This document shows, one piece after another, positions 37,046-48,996 of a stretch of 64,000 bases of DNA. Below the pieces are notes generated by a model. That model saw only the letters and a list, made by a program, of their open reading frames with translations. It made no database searches and was not told the DNA's origin. Source of the stretch: Planococcus sp. 107-1 (GTDB lineage: Bacteria; Bacillota; Bacilli; Bacillales_A; Planococcaceae); the NCBI RefSeq assembly GCF_021513255.1, contig NZ_CP090977.1, forward strand, positions 2,046,001 through 2,110,000, written 5' to 3'. Within the stretch, counting starts at the first letter, position 1. Every line of letters starts with the position of its first letter. Position numbers and translations under genes: made by a program.

Positions 37046-37996
37046 TTATTTCTCCTCGGCAAAGTATTCGATTGCCGTTTCTTTGTCTTTCTGGATTTGC
37101 GCCTTCAGCTCGTCGATGCCCGAGAATTTCTGTTCATCGCGGATGCGCAGCAGCCAGTCCACATCTACCATCTCGCCATAGATATTTTTATCGAAATCGA
37201 TGATGTAAACTTCGATGGTATTTTTCTTAATATCAGGATTATTGAAAGTGGGTTTATAGCCTACATTGCATACGCCGTTGTAAAATTGGCCCTGCACTTG
37301 AATCCTTACTGCATAAACGCCGCGGCCGGGCACAAAAGTGCCGATTTCCGGTTCCACGTTGGCTGTCGGAAATCCGATTGTTCTTCCGCGCTTATCCCCG
37401 TTTACAACCGTTCCGGAAATTCGGTACGGCCGACCAAGGAGGCCGCTCACTTCTTTAACATCTCCTGTTTTCAATAAGCTGCGGATGCGGGTGGAACTGA
37501 TCTTTTCTTCAGCTTCCACTTGCTTTTCGATTGTCGTAACAGCAAAAAAACCTTCGCCTTTTTGTTGCATCGTCTCCATATTGCCTTTTCCTTTGCTGCC
37601 AAATGAATAATCAAACCCGGCAGCGACATGGACCACATTCAAACCTTTAATGAAATGGTCAATAAATTCATCGGGGCTTAATTGCGCAAAATCCGATGTA
37701 AACCGGACAATAAAGCAAATATCCACGTTCATTGACTCAAGGATTTCCATTTTCTTTTGCAGCGGCGTGATATAAAAAACTTCTTCTTTTCTGCCGCCGA
37801 GAACCACGGAAGGATGCGGATCGAATGTCATGACCGCTGATTTGATGTTCAATTTTTTTGCTTGGGCAATCGCTTCCCCAATTACGCGCTGATGCCCTCT
37901 ATGTACGCCGTCAAAAAATCCAAGCGCGAGTGATATGGGACCGAATGGCGCATCCGGCTCAATATGATTTGGATAACTTAAATGAATTATTTCCAT
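37046..37996 (-). CDS. ribF: Bifunctional riboflavin kinase/FAD synthetase
   Basis: This 316-residue enzyme turns riboflavin into FMN and FAD. The N-terminal nucleotidyltransferase has GFFDGVHRGHQRVI near residue 30 (HxGH motif) and SSTRIRSLL near residue 160. The C-terminal flavokinase has GDKRGRTIGFPTANV near residue 195 and VYAVRIQVQG. ATG 37996 is preferred over an in-frame start at 38008, because GAGGTG in the truB tail serves as ribosome site. It begins directly after the truB stop. Confidence 0.95.
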   Translation of the reverse strand: MEIIHLSYPNHIEPDAPFGPISLALGFFDGVHRGHQRVIGEAIAQAKKLNIKSAVMTFDPHPSVVLGGRKEEVFYITPLQKKMEILESMNVDICFIVRFTSDFAQLSPDEFIDHFIKGLNVVHVAAGFDYSFGSKGKGNMETMQQKGEGFFAVTTIEKQVEAEEKISSTRIRSLLKTGDVKEVSGLLGRPYRISGTVVNGDKRGRTIGFPTANVEPEIGTFVPGRGVYAVRIQVQGQFYNGVCNVGYKPTFNNPDIKKNTIEVYIIDFDKNIYGEMVDVDWLLRIRDEQKFSGIDELKAQIQKDKETAIEYFAEEK

Positions 37997-37997
37997 C

Positions 37998-38927
37998 TTA
38001 CACCTCATCCATCTTCGGATAACCGAACATTTTTTCAGGCTTCATTTTGTCCGCTTTTTCCGGGTGGCGCTTGTAAAGTGCCAGCGGCTCGCCGCCTACG
38101 GTGAAAACAAGGAATTCATGTTCTTCCATTAACGGATGGCGGTTTAGAACTTGACCATTTTTAACTGCAAAAAGATCTTTAGGATCGATTTCAAAAAACG
38201 GAAAGTTGCTAAGCCCGTAACTTAACGGTTTCAAAATTGTGCCGATAGCTCCATTTTGAGCAAGTTCCTCCACTTCGGCAAGTGTTTTGCAATCTCTCAC
38301 ATCAAATTTTCCGGAAGCCGTCCGCGTAAGTTTCGACATATGTGCCGGATAACCTAGCTTTTCCCCTATCTGAACTGCCAGAGTCCGGATGTATGTCCCT
38401 TTACCGCATTGGATGCGAATGGAGAATTTCAGCTCTTGGCCGCTCCACTGCTCATCTTCATCAAGCAGTTCAATAGAGTCGATGCGGACGATGCGTTTTG
38501 GCCGCTCGACAGGAATGCCTTGACGTGCGTATTCATAGAGTTTTTTGCCATTCACTTTCACAGCAGAATACATGGGTGGAATTTGTGTAATCTCTCCTGT
38601 TAAGGCTTCTAGTGCTTCAAGTAATTGCTTTCGCGTCAAAACCTTATCTGAAGGGTCTGATTCTACGAGCGCTCCGGTAGCATCTTCTGTTTCTGTCGAA
38701 AAGCCGATTGTCACTTCCGCTTTATATGTTTTGCCTTGATCCGTGATGTATTCAGCCACTTTAGTGGCTCTGCCGATGCAGATTGGCAAGACGCCATCGA
38801 CTTCAGGATCCAATGTTCCTGTATGTCCTACTTTTTTTGTTTTCAGGATTTTTCTTAATTTGAAGACGCAATCGTGTGACGTCATGCCTTTTTCTTTCCA
38901 TAATGGAAGCACTCCGTTAATAGCCAT
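37998..38927 (-). CDS. truB: tRNA pseudouridine-55 synthase TruB
   Basis: This 309-residue enzyme makes pseudouridine 55 in the T-loop of tRNAs. The catalytic aspartate lies in KVGHTGTLDPEVDGVLP near residue 37, with KTYKAEVTIGFSTETEDATG near residue 67 and the RIQCGKGTYIRTLA motif near residue 170. The C-terminal region is of the PUA-like type. A terminator separates it from rbfA upstream. Confidence 0.96.
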   Translation of the reverse strand: MAINGVLPLWKEKGMTSHDCVFKLRKILKTKKVGHTGTLDPEVDGVLPICIGRATKVAEYITDQGKTYKAEVTIGFSTETEDATGALVESDPSDKVLTRKQLLEALEALTGEITQIPPMYSAVKVNGKKLYEYARQGIPVERPKRIVRIDSIELLDEDEQWSGQELKFSIRIQCGKGTYIRTLAVQIGEKLGYPAHMSKLTRTASGKFDVRDCKTLAEVEELAQNGAIGTILKPLSYGLSNFPFFEIDPKDLFAVKNGQVLNRHPLMEEHEFLVFTVGGEPLALYKRHPEKADKMKPEKMFGYPKMDEV

Positions 38928-38955
38928 TACTTGCCAACCCCTTTTTCAATATGTA

Positions 38956-38995
38956 TAAAAAAAGCCTGCTTATCTATAGTAGACAGCAGGCTTTT
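38956..38995 (-). terminator. Terminator between rbfA and truB
   Basis: A perfect 11-bp stem AAAAGCCTGCT/AGCAGGCTTTT (38960-38970 with 38985-38995) is followed on the minus strand by seven T. A second small hairpin (CTTCCATA/TATGGAAG) lies near 39019-39039, upstream of it. The 39000-39100 stretch has no gene. Confidence 0.85.
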
Positions 38996-39104
38996 ACTAA
39001 GCTTAGGCGGTCAAACCCTTCCATATCCTCTATGGAAGAAGCGGCCGCCGGCAAAGTTGAACTTGCACTGATTTACTGCAATGCAATGGAAATCAATGAA
39101 ATCC

Positions 39105-39458
39105 TTATTGGTCTTCTTTTGGTTCTTTAATATCACGCAAAAGTGAATCGATCCGATTTCCGTAAGCAACAGAAGTATCGAATTCAAAAGCTAGTTCAGG
39201 CGTTTTGCGCAAACGGATCCGTTGGCCAATTTCCGACCGAATAAACCCTTTTGACTTAGACAGCCCGAGCAAAGTCTGTTCTTTTGTTTTTTCATCACCT
39301 AGCACACTGATATATACGGTCGCTTGCTGCAAGTCTCCCGTTACTTCAACATCGGTTACAGTAACAAATCCGATTCTCGGGTCTTTCAATTTACGGCCGA
39401 TGATATCGCTAAGCTCTTTTTTCATTTGCTCGCCTACACGATTTGAGCGCATTGTCAT
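39105..39458 (-). CDS. rbfA: Ribosome-binding factor A
   Basis: This 117-residue KH-like protein has [17 protein letters not shown] at the start and [18 protein letters not shown], the RbfA core. It helps mature the 5' end of 16S rRNA on the 30S subunit and supports growth in the cold. It closes the rimP-nusA-ylxR-ylxQ-infB-ylxP-rbfA cluster as in B. subtilis. ATG 39458 has GAGGTG in front. Confidence 0.95.
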   Translation of the reverse strand: MTMRSNRVGEQMKKELSDIIGRKLKDPRIGFVTVTDVEVTGDLQQATVYISVLGDEKTKEQTLLGLSKSKGFIRSEIGQRIRLRKTPELAFEFDTSVAYGNRIDSLLRDIKEPKEDQ

Positions 39459-39476
39459 TGATTATTCACCTCGTTC

Positions 39477-39755
39477 TCACAAATATTCTTGATGAACTTC
39501 AAGACATTCCCATGCAGGATTGCTTTCCAAATAATAGAGCACTTGCGCCATTTCTTTATCTGCCACTTCTTTCGATGAAGAAACGGTGACAAAGGCCAGG
39601 CGCGTGCGCTGCCAGACATTTTGGTGGTCAATCTCTGCCGCTGAAACGTTGAATTTCTGCTTGGAACGGGTCAGCATGCTTTTTAATACTGCCCGTTTTT
39701 CTTTCAATGAATGCGCAACAGGAATGAAGAATTCACATTCCATGTAGAGGATCAT
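39477..39755 (-). CDS. ylxP: DUF503 protein YlxP
   Basis: This 92-residue ferredoxin-like DUF503 protein has the conserved [13 protein letters not shown] near residue 17 and [14 protein letters not shown]. YlxP relatives are small ribosome-associated proteins proposed to act in 30S maturation beside RbfA; the exact role is not settled. The start overlaps the infB stop by four bases (ATGA), so it is translationally coupled to IF-2. Confidence 0.9.
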   Translation of the reverse strand: MILYMECEFFIPVAHSLKEKRAVLKSMLTRSKQKFNVSAAEIDHQNVWQRTRLAFVTVSSSKEVADKEMAQVLYYLESNPAWECLEVHQEYL

Positions 39756-42063
39756 TTACGTTCGATTTCTTCCATTACGAAGGCTTCAATAATGTCATTT
39801 TCTTTTACATCATTAAAGTTTTTAATCGTGATCCCGCATTCGTAGCCTTTAGCTACTTCTTTAGCATCGTCTTTAAATCGTTTCAATGTATCGATTTCAC
39901 CTTCGAAAACGACAATTCCTTCACGAATGACACGCACACCGCTATCACGTGTAATCTTGCCTTCAATTACATAGCTTCCGGCAATCGTTCCGACTTTAGA
40001 AACTTTGAACGTGCTGCGGACTTCTGCTTGGCCGATGACTTTTTCTTCAAACTCGGGGTCAAGCAAGCCTTTCATTGCAAATTCAATTTCTTCAATTACT
40101 TTATAAATGATACGGTGCAAGCGAATATCTACGCCTTCTGCTTCTGCCGCACGTTTCGCATTTACATCTGGACGGACGTTAAATCCGATTACGATTGCGT
40201 TTGAAGCAGCTGCGAGTGAAATATCGGATTCGGTAATCGCACCAGCGCCAGTATGGATGATTTTCACATTTACGCCTTCAACATCGATTTTCATAAGAGA
40301 AGCAGCCATCGCTTCAACTGCACCTTGAACGTCAGCTTTAACAATGAGGTTCAATTCTTTCATTTCCCCTTGTTTCAACTGGTCAAACAAATTGTCGAGG
40401 GTAACACGTGTTTTTTCAGAACGCTGCACTTGAAGCGCAGAAGTTGCACGGGTTTCACCGACTTGGCGAGCCGTTTTCTCATCTTCAAACACAACAAAAC
40501 GATCTCCTGCTTGAGGCACATCGTTCAATCCCGTAATTTCAACTGGGGTTGACGGGCCGGCATCTTTTACGCGGCGGCCAATATCATTGACCATTGCACG
40601 GACGCGTCCGTAAGTATTGCCGACAACAATCGGATCTCCTACGTTCAACGTACCATCTTGAACAAGCAAAGTAGCGACAGAACCGCGGCCTTTATCAAGT
40701 TCCGCTTCAATTACTGTACCGATAGCGCGGCGAGCTGGATTGGCTTTTAATTCCCCTACTTCAGAAACAAGCAAGATCATTTCTAAAAGTGTATCGATTC
40801 CTTCGCCTTTTAAAGCAGAAATCGGCACAAAAATTGTATCTCCGCCCCAAGCTTCAGGGACTAAACCGTGCTCTGTCAATTCCTGCATAACGCGGTCAGG
40901 GTTAGCGCTTGGCTTATCCATTTTATTGACGGCAATGATGATTGGCACTTCTGCAGCTTTTGCATGGTTGATCGCTTCTACAGTCTGCGGCATTACTCCA
41001 TCATCTGCAGCTACTACGATAATTGCAAGGTCAGTCACTTTCGCTCCCGCGCCCGCATTGTTGTAAACGCTGCGTGGCCTGGAGTATCAAGGAACGTAAT
41101 TTTCTTGCCATTTTCCACAACTTGGTATGCACCGATATGCTGTGTGATTCCGCCGGCTTCGCCTGCAGTCACTTTTGTATGGCGGATTGAATCCAGTAAA
41201 GTTGTTTTACCATGGTCAACGTGGCCCATGATTGTGACAACTGGCGGACGCTCTTCATTCAAGGTTTCATCTTCTGCTTCGAAGTAAACTTCCAAGTCAG
41301 ATTTATCAACGATGATTTCTTCTTCCACTTCCACTTCATATTCTGCACAGATCAATTCGATTGCATCTTTATCCAGCTCTTGGTTGATGGTCGCCATAAC
41401 TCCAAGCATGAATAATTTTTTAATGATTTCAGAAGGCTCACGCCCTAATTTTTTCGCTAATTCACCAACTGTCAACGATTCAGAGAACGTAATTTTAGCT
41501 GGCAATTCTTTTTCTTTCTTAGGCATAGGCGGCATCGGATTTACTGGACGCTGCTGCTTTCCTTTATTGCGGTTGCGGTTTCCACCGCCGCCTGGACGGT
41601 TTGAATTGCGCTGTCCTGGACCCGCAGTCGGTTTTGCAGCTTTCGGCGTAAAGTTCGAGCCGGATTTTGCTGGCGCTGCCGGGCGTTGGCCATTTCCTTG
41701 TGAACGGGACTGCCCTTGGCTTGGTGAAGCTGGACGGGATTGCCCTTGCCCTGATGGACGGTTTTGTCCTTGTCCAGCCGGACGGGATTGACCCTGTCCT
41801 GATGGACGCGAACTGTTTTGTCCACCTTGTGGACGAGAACCTTGTCCGCCTTGCGGACTTTTTTGAGCGTGCTGTTGGCGCATTTGCGTTTGCTGTCCTT
41901 GCACAGATTTCTTATAAATGCCGTCCAATTTTGAAACAGCATTGTCCTCTAATGTAGCCATATGGTTGGCAACTTCAATATTTAGCTTTGATAACTGGTC
42001 AATAATCTCTTTTGTCGGTTTATCTACTTTTTTAGCGTATTCATGTACTCGAATTTTGGTCAT
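39752..42063 (-). CDS. infB: Translation initiation factor IF-2 (frameshifted)
   Basis: Repaired length is about 770 residues. The N-terminal IF2N domain ([19 protein letters not shown]) is followed by a Gln/Gly/Pro/Ser-rich low-complexity linker (about 60-170) and a second N-domain. The GTPase has [27 protein letters not shown] and NKMD, followed by the C-terminal fMet-tRNA-binding domains. The break is at 41047-41050 (CCGC): [11 protein letters not shown] loses one G in GCGGGGAG. ATG 42063 with GGGGGTGAGCAG in front is the start. The gene is essential, so this break is a strong case for sequence error. Confidence 0.96.
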
Positions 42064-42067
42064 CTGC

Positions 42068-42385
42068 TCACCCCCGGTTTTTTTCATCGAACAAGCTTAT
42101 CAGTTTTTTAGCAAATCCTGAATCAGTGATCGCGATCACAACTCGTTCTTCTTTGCCGATTGCATGTCCAAGTTCGAAACGTGTTCCGAATACTCGAATC
42201 TCGACATCATACGATTTGCATTTGTCATGCAATTTCTTACTCGTATTATCTGAAGCATCTTCAGACAATATGATTAATTTTGCGTTTCCATTGCGAACTT
42301 CGTTTACAGCCATTTCCTCACCAGTGGTGGTCATGCGCGCACGAGTCGCCAATCCTAATAATTGCAGGATTTTTTGATCATTCAT
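42068..42385 (-). CDS. rplGA: L7Ae-family ribosomal protein YlxQ
   Basis: This 105-residue protein of the L7Ae/L30e/Gadd45 family has [15 protein letters not shown] near residue 9 and [16 protein letters not shown] near residue 80. It should bind kink-turn RNA; the B. subtilis homologue is associated with the ribosome. It sits between rnpM and infB and touches rnpM by one base. Its absence is tolerated in relatives. Confidence 0.9.
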   Translation of the reverse strand: MNDQKILQLLGLATRARMTTTGEEMAVNEVRNGNAKLIILSEDASDNTSKKLHDKCKSYDVEIRVFGTRFELGHAIGKEERVVIAITDSGFAKKLISLFDEKNRG

Positions 42386-42666
42386 TATTTCTTCAACTGC
42401 TCTCTGAGGACAACGCGAATTAATTCGTCGTAAATTTCAGCTGGAACTTTAACTTCCAATTGATTGTCCAATACTTTCTTTTTCTGCGCCAAGGCGATTG
42501 CATCTTCCGATTTGGAAACATACGCGCCCCGGCCTGATTTCTTGCCCGTCAAGTCGACAAACACTTCGCCTTCTTTTGTACGGACAACTCGGATCATTTC
42601 TTTTTTAGGATGCATCTCGCCTGTAGCTACACACTTCCGAAGTGGAATTTTCTTTTGCAGAGCCAA
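42385..42666 (-). CDS. rnpM: YlxR / RnpM, RNase P-modulating nucleoid-associated protein
   Basis: This 93-residue DUF448 protein begins KKIPLRKCVATGEMHPKKEMIRVVR and has the GRGAYV motif (SGRGAYVSKSEDAI). The family binds RNA and nucleic acids and has been reported to modulate RNase P, hence the name RnpM. It lies between nusA and rplGA, typical of Firmicutes. Confidence 0.92.
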   Translation of the reverse strand: MALQKKIPLRKCVATGEMHPKKEMIRVVRTKEGEVFVDLTGKKSGRGAYVSKSEDAIALAQKKKVLDNQLEVKVPAEIYDELIRVVLREQLKK

Positions 42667-42686
42667 CCGACATCACCTTTTCTTTC

Positions 42687-43843
42687 TTATTCTTCTTCGT
42701 TGTAGAAATCGAAATCGTCCAATTCTTCTCCAGATTCGACCAACTCGATTGATGAGTTTTCATTCGGATAAATTCCCATTTCACGGGCATCCGTTTCACT
42801 CTTGATATCAATTTTCCAACCCGTCAATTTAGCAGCTAAACGTGCGTTTTGACCGCGCTTGCCAATTGCTAGTGAAAGCTGGTAATCCGGCACGACAACT
42901 GTTGTCGATTTTTCATCTTCATTGACTTGAACATCTAGAACTTTTGAAGGGCTAAGCGCATTCGCAACAAATACAACTGGCTCTTCCGACCATTCCACGA
43001 TATCGATTTTTTCTCCGCTTAGTTCATTGACAATGGTTTGAACGCGTGCGCCTTTTGCTCCGACACACGAACCTACTGGATCGATGTCTTCACGGTGTGC
43101 GACAACAGAGATTTTCGAACGGTCTCCGCTTCGCGTGCGATCGATTTGATTTCGACAATTCCTTCAAAAATTTCCGGAACTTCGTTTTCAAACAAACGGC
43201 GAAGAAGGCCTGGATGTGTACGGGAAACGAACACTTGCGGTCCCCGTGTCGTGCGCTCGACTTTAGTGATGTAAACTTTGATGCGGTCATGAGGCTGGTA
43301 AGACTCATTCGGCATTTGTTCAGTCTGAGGAAGCACGGCTTCCACTTTTCCAAGACCCACATAAAGATTGCGTGCGTCCGTCCGCTCTACAATTCCGTTA
43401 ACGATATCATCAGCACGGTCAACGAATTCTTCGAAAATCAAACCACGTTCCGCTTCGCGCACGCGTTGCGTCACAACTTGCTTCGCTGTTTGGGCAGCAA
43501 TGCGGCCAAAATCACGAGGCGTCACTTCTTCCTCTACAACATCGCCAAGTTCGTAAGCTGGATTGATCGCTTTTGCATCTTCAAGCGAAATGTGAAGACG
43601 TTCATCTTCCACTTCTTCCATAACATCTTTGCGCGAATAGACGAGCATTGTACCGGTGCCCAAATTCAAATCTACACGAACGTTTTGTGCTTGGTTGAAA
43701 TTACGCTTATACGCTGTTACTAAAGCAGCTTCAATCGCTTCAATCAGCACTTCTCTAGAAATCCCTTTTTGCTTTTCCAAAGCATCCAATGCTTCTAGCA
43801 GCTCATTGCTGCTGTTCTTGCTTGTTTTCTTGCTCTTAGCCAT
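42687..43843 (-). CDS. nusA: Transcription elongation/termination factor NusA (frameshifted)
   Basis: Repaired length is about 385 residues. The N-terminal RNA polymerase-binding domain is followed by S1 ([32 protein letters not shown]) and two KH domains ([37 protein letters not shown]). It controls pausing and termination. The break at 43126-43129 (CCGC): SIAREAG should continue [18 protein letters not shown] after restoring one G, so the piece 43073-43843 and the rest join. There is no C-terminal acidic repeat beyond a short Glu/Asp tail, as in Bacillus. It ends 20 bases before rnpM. Confidence 0.95.
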
Positions 43844-43867
43844 TAGTCAATTCACTCCCAAGTTTCT

Positions 43868-44352
43868 TCAATCAGGTTTCACAGAAAAGTCAATTGCCAG
43901 ACGGATTACTGCAATTTTTTCCCGTGGAATCGCAATTGTTTTTCTGCGTGTTTTGATTTTAATTTCAATTTCTACTTGTTCCTCATTATACGATAGCAAA
44001 TATCCTTCAAATTCTTTCGCGTCTTCAATCGGTTCATAGGTTTTAATGTAGATGAATTTTCCCGGGCATTATCGAAGTCCTTGTCTTTTTTCAACGGACG
44101 TTCAGCTCCTGGAGAAGAAACTTCCAGGAAATAATTTTGCTCGATCGGATCGATTTCATCTAAGATTTCACTTAATTTTTCGCTGACCACTGCACATTGC
44201 TCAATATCAATCGGCGCTTCCGGATTATCTACAAACACCCGTAAAAACCAGCTGCGGCCTTCTTTTACAAATTCCACATCAACGAGTTCCAAATTCAGTT
44301 CTTCGATGATGGGCAAAGCCAGTTGTTCAATTTGTTCTGTAATTTTGCTCAT
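43868..44352 (-). CDS. rimP: Ribosome maturation factor RimP (frameshifted)
   Basis: Repaired length is 161 residues. The N-terminal domain ([21 protein letters not shown]) and [14 protein letters not shown] near residue 85 are RimP hallmarks. The frame is lost at 44061-44066 (CCCGGG): after DNA the protein continues [19 protein letters not shown] once a C is restored, and ends DFSVKPD at a TGA (43868-43870). RimP assists 30S assembly. It heads the nusA-infB cluster. This is the second break not at GCGG, though still a C/G run. Confidence 0.92.
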
Positions 44353-44386
44353 ACGTGCCTCCTGCCAAATTTATGCCATAACAACA

Positions 44387-44412
44387 GAAAAGAGCGGGAG
44401 ATCCCACTCTTC
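44387..44412 (-). terminator. polC terminator
   Basis: A 10-bp stem with one G-U pair (44390-44399 with 44402-44411) and a short loop is followed on the minus strand by TTTTCTG. It lies between polC and rimP. Confidence 0.65.
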
Positions 44413-44476
44413 TGCGACAGAGCTATCAGTAAATGTTATTACAATAATACCATAATTATCGGAATGGTGCAAACGC

Positions 44477-47400
44477 CTAGAAGAGCGACAACTGGTTGGC
44501 ATCAGGCATTCCTTCAAGGCACCCGTGGTCGTCCATGTATTCGATGATGGTTTTCGACACACGCCCGCTGTTGAAGATCTTCTTTTGATAAGAATGTCCC
44601 ATGTTCCCGAGCGGCAACAATTGATTTGGCCGCATTGGTTCCAAGTCCTGGAATGGCATTGAACGGGGGAATCAAGGAAGTTCCGTCGATGATGAATTCA
44701 TCCGCTTTCGATTTATACAAATCGACTTTCTGGAAAGTAAATCCGCGTTCCACCATTTCGAGTGCGAGTTCCATTACCGTCATCAAGTTCTTCTCTTTCG
44801 TCGATGCCTCTAAGCCTTTTGAATTGATTTCCTCTACCCGTGCGCGGATAGAGGAAGAACCTTTCGCCATGGCGTTGACATCAAAATCTTCAGCACGCAC
44901 CGTGAAGTACGCTGCGTAATAAAGGATCGGGAAATGCACTTTGAAATAAGCGATCCGGACAGCCATTAAAACATAAGCTGCAGCGTGAGCTTTCGGGAAC
45001 ATGTATTTGATCTTTTTACACGATTCAATATACCAGTTCGGCACGCCTTCTTTTTTCATCGCTTCTTCCATTTCCGGCGTCAGCCCTTTACCTTTACGGA
45101 CCGATTCCATAATTTTAAAAGCGAGCGATGATTCAAGCCCTTGATAAATCAAATAAACCATAATATCATCCCGGCAGCCAATTACATCCGATAATTGGCA
45201 TGTCCCGTTTTGAATCAGCTCTTGTGCATTACTGAGCCAAACATCTGTCCCATGCGATAGTCCGGAAATCTGAACCAATTCCGAAAACGTCGTCGGCTTT
45301 GTTTCTTCGAGCATTTGGCGAACGAAACGCGTACCAAATTCCGGAATGCCGAGCGTCCCGGTTTTACAGCCGATTTGCTTTTCGGTAACGCCAAGCGATT
45401 CTACGCCCGAAAAGATTTTCATCACTTCGGGATCATCTGTCGGAATCGTTTTTGGATCTATCCCCGACAAATCTTGCAGCATCCGGATAACAGTCGGATC
45501 ATCGTGTCCCAGAATATCAAGCTTCAGCAAATTATCATGGATCGAATGGAAGTCGAAATGCGTCGTTTTCCATTCGGAATCCTGTGCATCTGCGGGAAAC
45601 TGGATCGGAGAGAAATCGTATATATCCATATAGTCCGGAACAACAATAATCCCGCCTGGGTGCTGTCCTGTACTTCGCTTAACGCCTGAACACCCTTGGA
45701 CGAGCCGATCGATTTCTGCGCCGCGAAGCGTCATGTCACGGTCATTGGCATAGCCGCGGACGTAACCGTAAGCCGTTTTTTCTGCGACCGTACCAATTGT
45801 ACCCGCACGGAATACATTGTCTTCCCCGAACAATTCTTTTGTGTAGTTGTGGGCTCGTGCCTGGTAGTCACCACTAAAGTTCAAATCGATATCGGGAACT
45901 TTATCCCCTTTAAATCCAAGGAAAGTTTCAAATGGGATATCCTGCCCCTCTTTTTGGAAAGGGATGTTGCAGTCCGGACAAAGTTTGTCCGGCAAATCAA
46001 AGCCAGATCCGACGGAACCGTCATCAAAGAATTCCGATTTCTGGCATTTCGAACAAATATAATGAGGCGGCAATGGATTGACTTCCGTAATCTCCGTGAG
46101 CGTCGCAACCAGCGACGATCCGACCGATCCACGGGAACCTACCAAATACCCGTCATCCAAAGATTTTTTCACCAGTTTATGCGAGATCAAATAGATGACC
46201 GCAAAACCGTGTCCGATAATGGATTTCAACTCTTTTTCAATTCGGGCTTCTACAATTTCAGGCAGCTTCTCTCCGTAGATTTTATGGGCCATATTATAGC
46301 TTAATTCACGGACTTCTTCATCTGCCCCTTCAATTTTCGGTGTATACAAATCATCTTTGATCGGTTTGACCGTATCAATCATATCCGCAATTTTATTCGA
46401 ATTGCCCACGACGATTTCATGGGCTGTTTCTGCACCAAGAAATTCAAAAGCATCCAGCATTTCATTGGTTGTACGGAAATGGACTTTCGGCAATTTATGG
46501 CGATTCAGCGGATTGGCCCCGCCTTGGGAACCAATCAATACTTGTCTGAAAATCGCATCGTTTTCATTTAAATAATGGACGTTGCCTGTTGCAACGAGCG
46601 GAATTTCCAGCTTTTTGCTGACCTTCACTAGTTTGCGGATGACATCTTCCAGATTCCACTCATCCCGGATCAATTCACGTTCGATCAAATGTGAGTAGAC
46701 TTCTTTCGGATGGACTTCTAAATAATCATAGAACTTCGCTGTCTGCTCTACTTCTTCCATGGATTTCTGCATAACCGCTTCAAATACTTCCCCTTTGTCG
46801 CAGCCAGAGCCGACGAGCAGGCCTTTTCGGTGGCGCTGCAGCAAAGAACGCGGGATGCGCGGTACGCGGTAGAAATAATCGATATGTGAAGCGGATACTA
46901 ATTTGAACAGGTTTTTCAAGCCTTCATCATTTTGGGCAAGCAAGGTGCAATGCGTCGGCCGGGAGCGTTTATAAGAATCCCCGCCGCCCACGTAATCATT
47001 GAGCTCATCGTGATAAAGAATCCCTTTTTGGTGAGCTTCTTTCAACAGATGCGTCAGTAGATATGATGTCGCTTCCGTATCGTAGATTGCCCGGTGATGC
47101 TGGGTTAACTCGATGCCGAATTTTTTTGCCAGCGTATTCAACCGGTGATTTTTCAATTCGGGATGCAGCATACGGGCGAGTTCCAAAGTATCGATTGTAG
47201 CATGCTTTGTATCAATGCCGTATTTTTTATAGCTGACGTATAGGAAACCCATATCAAATGAAGCATTATGGGCAACCATGATATGATCGCCGGCCCACTC
47301 ATGGTAATTGCGGATGACTTCCTCGACTTCAGGTGCATTTTTCACCATATCATCCGTGATGCCGGTCAAGTCGATGGTCGTTGCTGACAATTCATGATGC

Positions 47401-48782
47401 GGATTGGCGAAGCTCTCGAATTTATCAATAATCTGTCCGCCTTTGATCTTTACAGCCGCGAGTTCAATGATTGTATCGTAAACAGCCGAGAGACCTGTCG
47501 TTTCCAAGTCAAAGACCACAAAGGTTTCGTCTTCTAAAAGCGCATGGCGTTCCTCGTAGGCAATCGGCACACCATCGTCGACTAGATTGGCTTCCAGCCC
47601 GAAAATCGCCTTAATGCCATGCTTTTTGCTTGCTGCGTATGCATCCGGGAAAGATTGGACACCTGCATGATCCGTGATAGCAATTGCAGGATGTCCCCAT
47701 TTAGCCGCTTGCGCCACCAGGGAATCAACAGATGAAACAGCATCCATTGCACTCATCGGCGTATGCAGGTGCAATTCCACACGTTTTTCTTCAGCGGTAT
47801 CTTTCCGGAAATCCGGTTTGATTTCTGCCATATCCTGTGCCATCATGACCAAATCGCGCACGAATGTATCCATTTGGATTGAACCGCGTGCTCTCAGCCA
47901 CATGCCCTTTTTCAGGCTGGCCATTAACGCTGCATCTTCCTTGTCGCGTGAGAACATCTTCACAAGGATTGAATCGGTATAATCGGTCATTTTGACTGTC
48001 AATAGCGAACGGCCGCTTCGAAGTTCACGGACTTCCACATCAAAGACATAGCCTTCGATGGTAACTCGACGTTCTTCATCGACGATTGACTTGATCTCTG
48101 AAATGGTTTCATCCGGTTTGATCGCCGTACCCATTTGGAATGGCCCCGTAGGCACTCCGTTATCAACCCGATCCGTTTCTCTTTTCTTCATATCGGCGAG
48201 TGCTTTTTTCGCCATTTCTTCTTCTTCGATTTTACGCTGTTCCATAAAGGCGAGGTGAGCAGCTTCCTGATCGCCTTCTGCCAATTGGAAATCGATGCCG
48301 ATGCGTGGAAAACCGAATTGCTGGTATACGGAAACCAATTTTTCGGTGTATTTGGATTTCAATGCCATCATTTCATGCTCATGGCTGCAGCAAAGCATCA
48401 GCTTTGAGCCGCTCCATTCCGGAACTTGAGACAATAGCTGATCTCGTAAAGGCGGTGCCATGTCGGAAAATTCTTCAACGACATATCTCCAGTACTCCAT
48501 TACCAAATCACCGTCTGCATTAGCGGTTTCACTTTCAATGGTTAATTGGATACTGGCAATGCTTGAAAACGTTGTATGCAGCCGCTCTTTCAATAATAGG
48601 AATAATTCAAGCGGCAATACTTGTTTGACTTTGATCAAAAACCGCCATGTCCGCTCTTTCTTATGGACGGTCATCCGAGTCAATTCCGCCTCCTCAAAAT
48701 ATGGCATATGTACATCTTCTATTAGGTCGAGATGCTGAAGAAGTAGCTTGAAGCGCATCTTTGAATCTTGCTGGTTTGTCAT
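44477..48782 (-). CDS. polC: DNA polymerase III PolC, Gram-positive type (3' frameshift)
   Basis: Repaired length is about 1435 residues. In order: N-terminal domains, an OB domain, the PHP domain split by the exonuclease ([13 protein letters not shown]; then [13 protein letters not shown] with the DxE pair), the zinc module CSKCQK...CPDCN near residue 925, the palm with [13 protein letters not shown], fingers, and the beta-clamp tail QLSLF. It is the replicative polymerase with 3'-5' proofreading. The break at 44565-44568 (CCGC): LQQR should continue (G)[14 protein letters not shown]; a loss of two bases keeps the family glycine, a gain of one does not. ATG 48782 follows AAGGGGATAGTT. Confidence 0.97.
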
Positions 48783-48996
48783 AACTATCCCCTTCGTCAA
48801 AATGTATTCCCATGATCTATAAGGTGAGTCTTTTATATATGCTGATTTCCCGGAAAACCTCTGCTTTCAGGAATGTTTTCCAGTATCGTGTTCTTACTGA
48901 ATCCATGTTGCTCATTGGTTAATTGTTAACCGTAGCCTTAAGGCGGTTAGCGAAAAAACCGCTCAAGAAACTGAAATTTCATTATTTAGGATAAAA

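Noticed and set aside
43046-43723. 225-codon plus-strand open frame opposite nusA
   Set aside because: It is a complement-strand shadow of nusA, rich in Phe/His/Arg, with no promoter or ribosome site.
45696-46304. 202-codon plus-strand open frame inside polC
   Set aside because: It is antisense to a conserved part of polC. Nothing supports expression.
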